Assembly (NCBI RefSeq): GCF_003369915.1
Contig: NC_046677.1
Location: 18,370,913-18,434,912 of the forward strand
Source: Drosophila miranda
Taxonomy: Eukaryota; Arthropoda; Insecta; Diptera; Drosophilidae
Direction: 5' to 3'
DNA length: 64,000 bases
The notes under the pieces are model-generated. The model did no database searches and was not told the DNA's origin. It saw nothing but the letters and a program-made list of their open reading frames with translations. Below are positions 32,140 to 42,961 of this stretch, piece by piece (position 1 is the stretch's first letter; every line of letters starts with the position of its first letter). Position numbers and translations under genes: made by a program.

Positions 32140-32960
32140 TATCTCCGTTATTTGTGGGCCGATTTGGACGTGCGACGGCTTCCTGTGATCGGAAAAATGT
32201 CCCTGATTATATGAAGTCATTTTCAAGGACAAAGGATACCAAGGATTAAAAATATTTATTTTCTACACTTTTTAAGGGCCGATCTGAGCTTGCGACGGCT
32301 TCATGTGATCGGAGAAATGTCCCTCATTTTATGGAGTCCTGATCAAGGATTATTTTGCCAGACATATATATCTGATTTTTCCCCTTATTTGTGGCCTGAT
32401 CGAGACGTGCGATGGTTTCCTGTGTTTAGAAAAATGTTCCTGATTTTATGGAGTCCTTATCAAGGATCAAGGATATTTACTCCAGATATATGTATATATC
32501 TTGGTTTCCTCCTTATTTTTTTACCTATCTGGGCGTGCGATGGCTTCCTGTAATCGGAGAAATATCCTTGATCCTTCGGTAAGGACTCCAACAACCCCAA
32601 AAATACATATTTAATTTTCTCGACTACTTGTGGCCTGATCTGGGCGGGAGATGGCTTCATGTGATCGGAGAAATGCCCATAATTTTATGGAGTTCTTATT
32701 AAGGATCAAGGGTATTTTCGCCAGATATATATATTTTGTTTTCTCCCTTACTTGTGGCCCGATCGGGACGTGCGACGGCTTCATGTGATCAGAAAAATTT
32801 CCCTGATTTTATGGAGTCCTTAGCAAGGATCAAGGACATTTTCCCCAATCAAAAATGTGTAGTTTTCTCCGGTATTTGGTCACCGATCTGGGCGTGCCAC
32901 GTTTTTTTGTAGTCTGAATAGTTTCCCCGATAAAGGACAAAGCACGGATGATTTTTCAAT
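32140..32960. repeat. Inner tandem repeats of the palindrome, right arm (inverted)
   Basis: Five to six units that are the reverse complement of those at 31227-31830, recognised by TTGTGGCC(C/T)GATC, GGCTTCCTGTGATCGGA and TGATTTTATGGAGTCCTTA(T/G)CAAGGATCAAGG. The unit number differs from the left arm. Confidence 0.85.
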
Positions 32961-33092
32961 AATTTAATATATTATAACTTAGTTTAGTATAAATAAATAA
33001 ACAAGTGGAAAACATTTGTATCTACTATCTAAATATGTGCATGCATATATCCTTAAACCTAACAACAACGAGATCTATCTAGACTCTATATT

Positions 33093-33858
33093 CTAGAGTA
33101 TTGTGACCGCGTAGCCCCTCGCTTGGTTACCATAGTGAAAGTCCTTGTTGTCGATGACCAGGTCGAAAGATGACGATGGCCTGTTATGTGCGGAGCTTGC
33201 AAGGGGTTTTCTGCTGTCACCTGTCTCCTGTCCCTCCGCCTCTGTTCTGCTGGGATACGAGTATTTCTGGCTGGGATACTTTGATAGGAACCGCATACGA
33301 CTCGGTTTGTGGCAAAGCGTAGGGTACATAGGTCTGTTAAGGAATATATATTGTAAAATATTTCCACAATTATATACAGATTCACTTACGCGTCTCGAAG
33401 CCCAACGTTTGATTCGGCGGTGTAGGTACCGGATGTTGCTGACGATCCTGATTTCAGGATGGGGGTGGAGATCCCATGATAAACGATGATGGGCATATCG
33501 GTATCCGCGGGCAAGAGGCATTCCTGGCCACCGGAGGTGTCGACCTGCTAAAATGACAGGAAGGGTTAAATAAAATAAATGAATAAATAGTAACTTCATA
33601 TCTTTACTTGGGGTGGGACGAGGGGGGATCGCCGCATAGTAGTTTGTCGCCAGAGAGCGTCTCGGCCAATAGAGCTGGAGGGAATAAAAAATAAAAGAAG
33701 AAGAACCCAGAAAAATTATTCAATGGAAAAGATGAATAGGGGGAGAAAAAGAAAACCTTACCCAGTCAAAGCCGATGAGGTAAAGCAGGGTGCAGGACCG
33801 AAGATGATGTCGGTAATGTATGCACCTGCGATGCAAGTAAGTCGCACGTCGTAAAAAT
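33093..33858 (-). CDS. Uncharacterised spliced ORF in the right arm of the palindrome (5' end not found)
   Basis: Four minus-strand exons interlock in frame: A from about 33858 to 33762 (ends phase 2), B 33674-33608, C 33544-33390 (ends phase 2) and D 33333-33093 with a TAG stop. The introns are 87, 63 and 56 bp with GTAAG/GTAAA donors. The product is about 185 residues. Exon A reads TCIAGAYITDIIFGPAPCF, exon C contains LLPADTDMPIIVYHG, and exon D ends FDLVIDNKDFHYGNQARG. Compared with the left-arm copy, changes in exon A are largely synonymous in this frame only, which supports it as coding. I recognise no family. No start codon is visible: a TGA lies just upstream of exon A, so a further 5' exon would be required or the copy is truncated. 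Confidence 0.42.
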
Positions 33859-33880
33859 TTCAGATGAATAAATAAACATA

Positions 33881-34274
33881 ATATATACATAAGTAATATA
33901 TATAAATATTTATATGGCATTAATGTCCATAATCAGGGATAATATATACTTTTTCAGCGCAATTTACTTTTTTACATGTTATCATATATATTATTATATA
34001 ATATTATACCATTCAATACGATATACACATTTATGTGTATAGATAGTACATACTATATAGTACTTATGTTTATGCGACTATATATAGACTGTATGGCAAG
34101 TGGTTGTACTATGCGTTCGATGATAATTTGGACTCTATATTTATATATGTATTTCTTTCCAGATTTGTACTGTTAATTACTGTTATTATGGTTAATTATA
34201 GCGTTTTATTCAAGCTTCCGCGCAAACCATTTTCATACTGTAGAAAATACCTCTAATCCAAATTGAAACGAGGG
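33881..34274. other. AT-rich spacer, no gene seen
   Basis: Sequence of many short ATAT runs between the palindrome and the tandem array. It contains no supported open frame. Confidence 0.7.
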
Positions 34275-34313
34275 GGAACGTTGTGAGTTGCTGCGGACAC
34301 CGCAACTCTACAG

Positions 34314-35374
34314 TTATACCCGATACTTAGTCAGTATGGCTCTCCTCCGGCAGACGCAGCTAATTTTAAACGACACGACAAAGAGTGCGTGCGAGAGAGA
34401 CAGAAAATCAGTCTGAGCGTGACGTCGGGCGCTGCGTAGCCACTGCAAATTGATTTGTTCCTTTTGGGTATAAAAATGATCCGATCTGATCCAGATTCAG
34501 CAGTCTGATAGATATGGTCATTATCTATGATTCTGCGTTTTTAGTTTTCTCGAATCTGCAATATTGTGGATGCAACAGATTTTCGTCTTTTGTGGGGGCG
34601 GAAGGGGGTGGGGCGAAATTCTGAGATATACGTTTTATAGTGAGATCTAACAGAATTGCGGATACCAAATTTGGTTACTCTAGCCTTAATAGTCTCTGAG
34701 ATTTGTGGATGCCCCAGATTTTCGTCCTTTGCGGGGGCGGAAGGGGGTGTGGCGAAATTTGGACACGAAACGGTCAAGGTCCGATATCACAGGAGTGTGG
34801 ATACCAAATTTGGTTTCTCTGGCTCTTATAGGTTCTGAGATCCTTGAACTCATATTTTGCAATTGGCAAAGCCGACCATGAAACCTGTGTGTTAGAGAGA
34901 GACAGAGCGAGAAAGAATGAAATTGTTTTCTTGATTCTGGCTATAATAATTATACGATCTGGTTGAGATTTTACACTCTAGAACATATAGTCATCCTCTA
35001 CGATTCTGCGTTTTTGGTTTTATCGTATCTTTAAAAATGTGGATGCCACAGATTTTCGTCCTTTGTGGGGGCGGAAGTGGGCGGGGCGAAGTTTTGAAAT
35101 ATTTTTGTAGCAGTGACATATCACAGAAGTCTGGATCCAAAACAACGTTGCTCTAGCTCTTATAGTCTTGGAGCACTAGGCGCTGAAGGGGACGGACAGA
35201 CGGACAGACGGACGGACGGACAGACAGACAGGGCTCAATCGACTCGGTTATTGATGCTGATCCAGAATATATATACTTTATGGGGTCGGAAACGATTCCT
35301 TCTGGACGTTACGCACATCCACTTTTACCACAAATCTAATATACCCCAATACTCATTTTGAGTATCGGGTATAA
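34314..35374 (+). mobile_element. DINE-1/ISY-type Helitron-like element, array copy 1
   Basis: Bounded by a perfect 14-bp inverted pair, TTATACCCGATACT at 34314 and AGTATCGGGTATAA at 35361. It contains two GA-rich runs (34389-34407 and 34893-34918), three copies of a TTTCGTC(C/T)TTTG(T/C)GGGGGCGGA motif, a GGAC/AGAC tetranucleotide run (about 35190-35232) and the mini-me-type core ATATATATACTTTATGGGG. No coding capacity. Size and features fit non-autonomous Helitrons of the DINE-1/mini-me/ISY/SGM superfamily; the exact family name is an inference. Confidence 0.75.
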
Positions 35375-35739
35375 AAACAACCGCATACATTTGAACATTT
35401 TTTTATTAATAAAACGTGAAAAAAATTACAACAAAAAAAGATGAAAAACCAAGCGAACCAAAAACATGCGAGTTTTTCTTAGAGAACTATTTATTAACAG
35501 TGCAAGGCGAATATATATATCAGGACCAAAATCCGTATTTCTCAATCCATTGGAGGACCCCGCGGATTGTCTTCCTCGAAAAACACTGGAAGAGCTTATG
35601 TAGCATGAAGCACTCGGCATACTTTTCTCACAAAACTAAAGCCACATATTTTCGACAAAAAAGTAAACCCAGTAGTCCATGCCCGATGAAACCCCAGTTC
35701 TCAATTTCTGATGCGATGTAGACTACTGGAAAATATCAG
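35375..35739 (+). other. Array spacer upstream of the small gene (recurs in copies 2 and 3)
   Basis: Holds a GTG-initiated open frame of 101 codons (35416-35721; at 38390 and 41228 in the other copies), with one residue change between copies (NYLL versus NFLL). No family recognised and no ATG at its start. It may be decayed coding DNA. Confidence 0.4.
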
Positions 35740-35750
35740 TATATAAATAG
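35740..35750 (+). promoter_or_regulatory. TATA box of the spacer gene, copy 1
   Basis: TATATAAATAG, 120 bp before the ATG at 35860, followed by an A-rich leader. Identical boxes lie at 38714-38724 and 41552-41562. Confidence 0.5.
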
Positions 35751-35859
35751 GCACCATCCTGGCAAAACAAAAAATTCTAAATTTTCTGTTTTCAACTAAG
35801 TTTAAGCAAAAAGTGTTTTTAGATTTAAGTATAAAGTGTAAAAAAAAAAAAAAAAAAAA

Positions 35860-36396
35860 ATGAAAAAAAACAAAAAAAAGGAAAAAAAAACCCATACAAA
35901 TGTAAGCTTAATTTTTGTGGTTGTAAATATTTTTTTTTTTTTTGATAAATTGACCTTTTTTTAGACAGCACGATGCAAACGACCAGTTCCAGTAGACAAT
36001 GGATGGGTCATACGTATTGAACACATATACGCGTACATATGTACGGTACCACAGAGGAGAAGTACTTCTGTGGCGGGACGGCTCGAGTCTCAAGGCAGGC
36101 AGCGATTGGTAATTGTTCAGTTTCAGTGTCTTACCTCAGAAATCCGCAAAAAAAATAATTTTCATTCTGAAATGTACACCTAATTTTCTGCTCTTCATTT
36201 TTAGGATAAAAGCGATGCACATCAGGACACAATTCAGACTTTCGCTCAATCACCCAGGCAACACCAATACACTTCGGAGAATCCTTACACATTATACGAA
36301 GGCGAATTCATATACATACGTAGAACATTTATCGAGGGATGGATCGATGGAAAACCTAACCGAAAAGCAACACGAAAGTTGTTCAGCTATGGATGA
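35860..36396 (+). CDS. Small basic three-exon ORF in array spacer, copy 1
   Basis: Exons 35860-35901, 35965-36108 and 36205-36396 join in phase 0 at GTAAGC/TTTTTTAG and GTAATT/TTTTTAG borders, giving 125 aa. The start MKKNKKKEKKTHTN is Lys-rich and lies in an A-rich tract. The middle exon reads CKRPVPVDNGWVIRIEHIYA and the last exon ENPYTLYEGEFIYIRRTFIE then GWIDGKPNRKATRKLFSYG. The last part recalls an SH3-like strand pattern only weakly. I recognise no family. Three intact copies exist, with a good TATA box upstream. It could instead be a chance frame in a transposon-derived spacer; transcript data are needed to decide. Confidence 0.4.
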
Positions 36397-37110
36397 CACA
36401 GGATACACGAATCATACGACACAAGGCATCTGAGGGATAGAGGGACACGGTAATTAATCAGTTTACGGCTTAACTCAGAAAACCCCGAAATGTACACAAT
36501 TATCTGTTTTTAATTTTTATGACAGATCCGCCGCATTCTATTCACACATATGGACACAATTGAGATTTTGTAGAACTGTGGAGTAGGCCTACTGGGGATA
36601 CCACGTTAAAAAAAACGCGCCTAGAACTTTACCAAATGCTGGTGGTGTGGAAAAGAGTTCATCTGTTTTCCGATGCTCCTACGTTCTGTGCCGCCGGAAG
36701 CTAGGCAGTCATATAGAATACTGTTACTGGATTACTGCCGCATATTCCAGGCGAAAGTCTTCTCTATTAGTTAAGCTAGAAGTGGTCAATGTCTACGTGG
36801 CGAAACGATTCATTCCAAGCCGCGTTAGGTTTAAAAACAAATCGGTTTATAATGTCGAGTCTTGCATTTTAGAAACACTTTTTGTCTTTTTTGATTAAAT
36901 TATATTATGTAAATATAAATTCATTTTCATTTATTATAAAGCTATTCACGGTGTAGTGTTTCTTAAATGAGTAGAAAAAAACATGAAAAATTAAACACGA
37001 AAATAAACAAAATGGATAATATCCTAGACGACAGCGAGAGGTTTGTACATATGGCGGTGGAATTATGGCATTGCCGGATCTCCCTCTACCGATACTTACT
37101 CTAACGAGGT
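36397..37110 (+). other. Array spacer downstream of the small gene (recurs in copies 2 and 3)
   Basis: Contains a second copy of the intron-plus-exon-start block of the small gene: GTAATTAATCAGTTTA at 36451, TGACAG at about 36522-36527 and ATGGACACAATTGAGATTTT. It then contains an 83-codon frame (36647-36898) with a GTG start and no recognised homology. Confidence 0.45.
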
Positions 37111-37149
37111 GGAACGTTGTGAGTTGCTGCGGACACCACAACTCTACAG

Positions 37150-38348
37150 TTATACCCGATACTAACTCAGTATGGCTCTCCTCCGGCAGACGCCGCTAAT
37201 ATTGAACGACACGACAAAGAGTGCGTGCGAGAGAGACAGAAAATCAGTCTGAGCGTGACGTCGGGCGCTGCGTAGCCACTGCAAATTGATTTGTTCCTTT
37301 TGGGTATAAAAATGATCCGATCTGATCCAGATTCAGCAGTCTGATAGATATGGTCATTATCTATGATTCTGCGTTTTTAGTTTTCTCGAATCTGCAATAT
37401 TGTGGATGCAACAGATTTTCGTCTTTTGTGGGGGCGGAAGGGGGTGGGGCGAAATTCTGAGATATACGTTTTATAGTGAGATCTAACAGAATTGCGGATA
37501 CCAAATTTGGTTACTCTAGCCTTAATAGTCTCTGAGATTTGTGGATGCCCCAGATTTTCGTCCTTTGCGGGGGCGGAAGGGGGTGTGGCGAAATTTGGAC
37601 ACGAAACGGTCAAGGTCCGATATCACAGGAGTGTGGATACCAAATTTGGTTGCTCTGGCTCTTATAGGTTCTGAGATCCTTGAACTCATATTTTGCAATT
37701 GGCAAAGCCGACCATGAAACCTGTGTGTTAGAGAGAGACAGAGCGAGAAAGAATGAAATTGTTTTCTTGATTCTGGCTATAATTTGGTTGCTCTGGCTCT
37801 TATAGGTTCTGAGATCCTTGAACTCATATTTTGCAATTGGCAAAGCCGACCATGAAACCTGTGTGTTAGAGAGAGACAGAGCGAGAAAGAATGAAATTGT
37901 TTTCTTGATTCTGGCTATAATAATTATACGATCTGGTTGAGATTTTACACTCTAGAACATATAGTCATCCTCTACGATTCTGCGTTTTTGGTTTTATCGT
38001 GTCTTTAAAAATGTGGATGCCACAGATTTTCGTCCTTTGTGGGGGCGGAAGTGGGCGGGGCGAAGTTTTGAAATATTTTTGTAGCAGTGACATATCACAG
38101 AAGTCTGGATCCAAAACAACGTTGCTCTAGCTCTTATAGTCTTGGAGCACTAGGCGCTGAAGGGGACGGACAGACGGACAGACGGACGGACGGACAGACA
38201 GACAGGGCTCAATCGACTCGGTTATTGATGCTGATCCAGAATATATATACTTTATGGGGTCGGAAACGATTCCTTCTGGACGTTACGCACATCCACTTTT
38301 ACCACAAATCTAATATACCCCAATACTCATTTTGAGTATCGGGTATAA
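37150..38348 (+). mobile_element. Helitron-like element, array copy 2, with internal 138-bp duplication
   Basis: Same termini as copy 1 but 1199 bp long. The segment from TTTGGTTGCTCTGGC through the GA-rich run to TTCTGGCTATAA is present twice in tandem (about 37645-37782 and 37784-37921). Otherwise nearly identical to copy 1. Confidence 0.78.
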
Positions 38349-38834
38349 AAACAACCGCATACATTTGAACATTTTTTTATTAATAAAACGTGAAAAAAAT
38401 TACAACAAAAAAAGATGAAAAACCAAGCGAACCAAAAACATGCGAGTTTTTCTTAGAGAACTTTTTATTAACAGTGCAAGGCGAATATATATATCAGGAC
38501 CAAAATCCGTATTTCTCAATCCATTGGAGGACCCCGCGGATTGTCTTCCTCGAAAAACACTGGAAGAGCTTATGTAGCATGAAGCACTCGGCATACTTTT
38601 CTCACAAAACTAAAGCCACATATTTTCGACAAAAAAGTAAACCCAGTAGTCCATGCCCGATGAAACCCCAGTTCTCAATTTCTGATGCGATGTAGACTAC
38701 TGGAAAATATCAGTATATAAATAGGCACCATCCTGGCAAAACAAAAAATTCTAAATTTTCTGTTTTCAACTAAGTTTAAGCAAAAAGTGTTTTTAGATTT
38801 AAGTATAAAGTGTAAAAAAAAAAAAAAAAAAAAA

Positions 38835-39371
38835 ATGAAAAAAAACAAAAAAAAGGAAAAAAAAACCCATACAAATGTAAGCTTAATTTTTGTGGTTGTA
38901 AATATTTTTTTTTTTTTTGATAAATTGACCTTTTTTTAGACAGCACGATGCAAACGACCAGTTCCAGTAGACAATGGATGGGTCATACGTATTGAACACA
39001 TATACGCGTACATATGTACGGTACCACAGAGGAGAAGTACTTCTGTGGCGGGACGGCTCGAGTCTCAAGGCAGGCAGCGATTGGTAATTGTTCAGTTTCA
39101 GTGTCTTACCTCAGAAATCCGCAAAAAAAATAATTTTCATTCTGAAATGTACACCTAATTTTCTGCTCTTCATTTTTAGGATAAAAGCGATGCACATCAG
39201 GACACAATTCAGACTTTCGCTCAATCACCCAGGCAACACCAATACACTTCGGAGAATCCTTACACATTATACGAAGGCGAATTCATATACATACGTAGAA
39301 CATTTATCGAGGGATGGATCGATGGAAAACCTAACCGAAAAGCAACACGAAAGTTGTTCAGCTATGGATGA
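38835..39371 (+). CDS. Small basic three-exon ORF in array spacer, copy 2
   Basis: Same model as copy 1 shifted by 2975 bp, with the same exon lengths, splice sites and apparent translation. The 5' homopolymer A tract differs in length just before the ATG, without touching the frame. Confidence 0.4.
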
Positions 39372-40125
39372 CACAGGATACACGAATCATACGACACAAG
39401 GCATCTGAGGGATAGAGGGACACGGTAATTAATCAGTTTACGGCTTAACTCAGAAAACCCCGAAATGTACACAATTATCTGTTTTTAATTTTTATGACAG
39501 ATCCGCCGCATTCTATTCACACATATGGACACAATTGAGATTTTGTAGAACTGTGGAGTAGGCCTACTGGGGATACCACGTTAAAAAAAAACGCGCCTAG
39601 AACTTTACCAAATGCTGGTGGTGTGGAAAAGAGTTCATCTGTTTTCCGATGCTCCTACGTTCTGTGCCGCCGGAAGCTAGGCAGTCATATAGAATACTGT
39701 TACTGGATTACTGCCGCATATTCCAGGCGAAAGTCTTCTCTATTAGTTAAGCTAGAAGTGGTCAATGTCTACGTGGCGAAACGATTCATTCCAAGCCGCG
39801 TTAGGTTTAAAAACAAATCGGTTTATAATGTCGAGTCTTGCATTTTAGAAACACTTTTTGTCTTTTTTGATTAAATTATATTATGTAAATATAAATTCAT
39901 TTTCATTTATTATAAAGCTATTCACGGTGTAGTGTTTCTTAAATGAGTAGAAAAAAACATGAAAAATTAAACACGAAAATAAACAAAATGGATAATATCC
40001 TAGACGACAGCGAGAGGTTTGTACATATGGCGGTGGAATTATGGCATTGCCGGATCTCCCTCTACCGATACTTACTCTAACGAGGTGGAACGTTGTGAGT
40101 TGCTGCGGACACCACAACTCTACAG

Positions 40126-41186
40126 TTATACCCGATACTAAGTCAGTATGGCTCTCCTCCGGCAGACGCCGCTAATATTGAACGACACGACAAAGAGTGC
40201 GTGCGAGAGAGACAGAAAATCAGTCTGAGCGTGACGTCGGGCGCTGCGTAGCCACTGCAAATTGATTTGTTCCTTTTGGGTATAAAAATGATCCGATCTG
40301 ATCCAGATTCAGCAGTCTGATAGATATGGTCATTATCTATGATTCTGCGTTTTTAGTTTTCTCGAATCTGCAATATTGTGGATGCAACAGATTTTCGTCT
40401 TTTGTGGGGGCGGAAGGGGGTGGGGCGAAATTCTGAGATATACGTTTTATAGTGAGATCTAACAGAATTGCGGATACCAAATTTGGTTACTCTAGCCTTA
40501 ATAGTCTCTGAGATTTGTGGATGCCCCAGATTTTCGTCCTTTGCGGGGGCGGAAGGGGGTGTGGCGAAATTTGGACACGAAACGGTCAAGGTCCGATATC
40601 ACAGGAGTGTGGATACCAAATTTGGTTGCTCTGGCTCTTATAGGTTCTGAGATCCTTGAACTCATATTTTGCAATTGGCAAAGCCGACCATGAAACCTGT
40701 GTGTTAGAGAGAGACAGAGCGAGAAAGAATGAAATTGTTTTCTTGATTCTGGCTATAATAATTATACGATCTGGTTGAGATTTTACACTCTAGAACATAT
40801 AGTCATCCTCTACGATTCTGCGTTTTTGGTTTTATCGTATCTTTAAAAATGTGGATGCCACAGATTTTCGTCCTTTGTGGGGGCGGAAGTGGGCGGGGCG
40901 AAGTTTTGAAATATTTTTGTAGCAGTGACATATCACAGAAGTCTGGATCCAAAACAACGTTGCTCTAGCTCTTATAGTCTTGGAGCACTAGGCGCTGAAG
41001 GGGACGGACAGACGGACAGACGGACGGACGGACAGACAGACAGGGCTCAATCGACTCGGTTATTGATGCTGATCCAGAATATATATACTTTATGGGGTCG
41101 GAAACGATTCCTTCTGGACGTTACGCACATCCACTTTTACCACAAATCTAATATACCCCAATACTCATTTTGAGTATCGGGTATAA
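40126..41186 (+). mobile_element. Helitron-like element, array copy 3
   Basis: 1061 bp with the same 14-bp inverted termini and inner features as copy 1. Confidence 0.75.
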
Positions 41187-41671
41187 AAACAACCGCATAC
41201 ATTTGAACATTTTTTTATTAATAAAACGTGAAAAAAATTACAACAAAAAAAGATGAAAAACCAAGCGAACCAAAAACATGCGAGTTTTTCTTAGAGAACT
41301 ATTTATTAACAGTGCAAGGCGAATATATATATCAGGACCAAAATCCGTATTTCTCAATCCATTGGAGGACCCCGCGGATTGTCTTCCTCGAAAAACACTG
41401 GAAGAGCTTATGTAGCATGAAGCACTCGGCATACTTTTCTCACAAAACTAAAGCCACATATTTTCGACAAAAAAGTAAACCCAGTAGTCCATGCCCGATG
41501 AAACCCCAGTTCTCAATTTCTGATGCGATGTAGACTACTGGAAAATATCAGTATATAAATAGGCACCATCCTGGCAAAACAAAAAATTCTAAATTTTCTG
41601 TTTTCAACTAAGTTTAAGCAAAAAGTGTTTTTAGATTTAAGTATAAAGTGTAAAAAAAAAAAAAAAAAAAA

Positions 41672-42208
41672 ATGAAAAAAAACAAAAAAAAGGAAAAAAA
41701 AACCCATACAAATGTAAGCTTAATTTTTGTGGTTGTAAATATTTTTTTTTTTTTTGATAAATTGACCTTTTTTTAGACAGCACGATGCAAACGACCAGTT
41801 CCAGTAGACAATGGATGGGTCATACGTATTGAACACATATACGCGTACATATGTACGGTACCACAGAGGAGAAGTACTTCTGTGGCGGGACGGCTCGAGT
41901 CTCAAGGCAGGCAGCGATTGGTAATTGTTCAGTTTCAGTGTCTTACCTCAGAAATCCGCAAAAAAAATAATTTTCATTCTGAAATGTACACCTAATTTTC
42001 TGCTCTTCATTTTTAGGATAAAAGCGATGCACATCAGGACACAATTCAGACTTTCGCTCAATCACCCAGGCAACACCAATACACTTCGGAGAATCCTTAC
42101 ACATTATACGAAGGCGAATTCATATACATACGTAGAACATTTATCGAGGGATGGATCGATGGAAAACCTAACCGAAAAGCAACACGAAAGTTGTTCAGCT
42201 ATGGATGA
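41672..42208 (+). CDS. Small basic three-exon ORF in array spacer, copy 3
   Basis: Same model as copy 1 shifted by 5812 bp, frame intact. The A runs inside the first exon (8, 8 and 9 bases) have the same lengths in all three copies, so the frame is kept despite slippage-prone sequence. Confidence 0.4.
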
Positions 42209-42961
42209 CACAGGATACACGAATCATACGACACAAGGCATCTGAGGGATAGAGGGACACGGTAATTAATCAGTTTACGGCTTAACTCAGAAAACCCCGA
42301 AATGTACACAATTATCTGTTTTTAATTTTTATGACAGATCCGCCGCATTCTATTCACACATATGGACACAATTGAGATTTTGTAGAACTGTGGAGTAGGC
42401 CTACTGGGGATACCACGTTAAAAAAAACGCGCCTAGAACTTTACCAAATGCTGGTGGTGTGGAAAAGAGTTCATCTGTTTTCCGATGCTCCTACGTTCTG
42501 TGCCGCCGGAAGCTAGGCAGTCATATAGAATACTGTTACTGGATTACTGCCGCATATTCCAGGCGAAAGTCTTCTCTATTAGTTAAGCTAGAAGTGGTCA
42601 ATGTCTACGTGGCGAAACGATTCATTCCAAGCCGCGTTAGGTTTAAAAACAAATCGGTTTATAATGTCGAGTCTTGCATTTTAGAAACACTTTTTGTCTT
42701 TTTTGATTAAATTATATTATGTAAATATAAATTCATTTTCATTTATTATAAAGCTATTCACGGTGTAGTGTTTCTTAAATGAGTAGAAAAAAACATGAAA
42801 AATTAAACACGAAAATAAACAAAATGGATAATATCCTAGACGACAGCGAGAGGTTTGTACATATGGCGGTGGAATTATGGCATTGCCGGATCTCCCTCTA
42901 CCGATACTTACTCTAACGAGGTGGAACGTTGTGAGTTGCTGCGGACACCACAACTCTACAG

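Larger units (their letters stand above)
30045..33880. mobile_element. Giant foldback-like palindrome (two arms of about 1.9 kb)
   Basis: The left arm (about 30045-31960) and right arm (about 31975-33880) are reverse complements over their full length, diverged in the outer parts and close at the centre. For example CACCGTAC at 31861-31868 pairs with GTACGGTG at 32072-32079, and CGCGTCAAATGGC near 31884 pairs with GCCATTTGACGCG near 32046. The midpoint is about 31970. Each arm has an outer gene-like part of about 1.1 kb and an inner part of imperfect 100-150 bp tandem repeats. The arrangement resembles Foldback elements (Drosophila FB, Galileo), but I recognise no known FB terminus and no transposase, so it may be an inverted duplication. 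Confidence 0.75.

Noticed and set aside
31227..32960. CRISPR-like appearance of regularly spaced repeats
   Set aside because: Units are imperfect, 100-150 bp long and inverted about a centre; the genome is eukaryotic.
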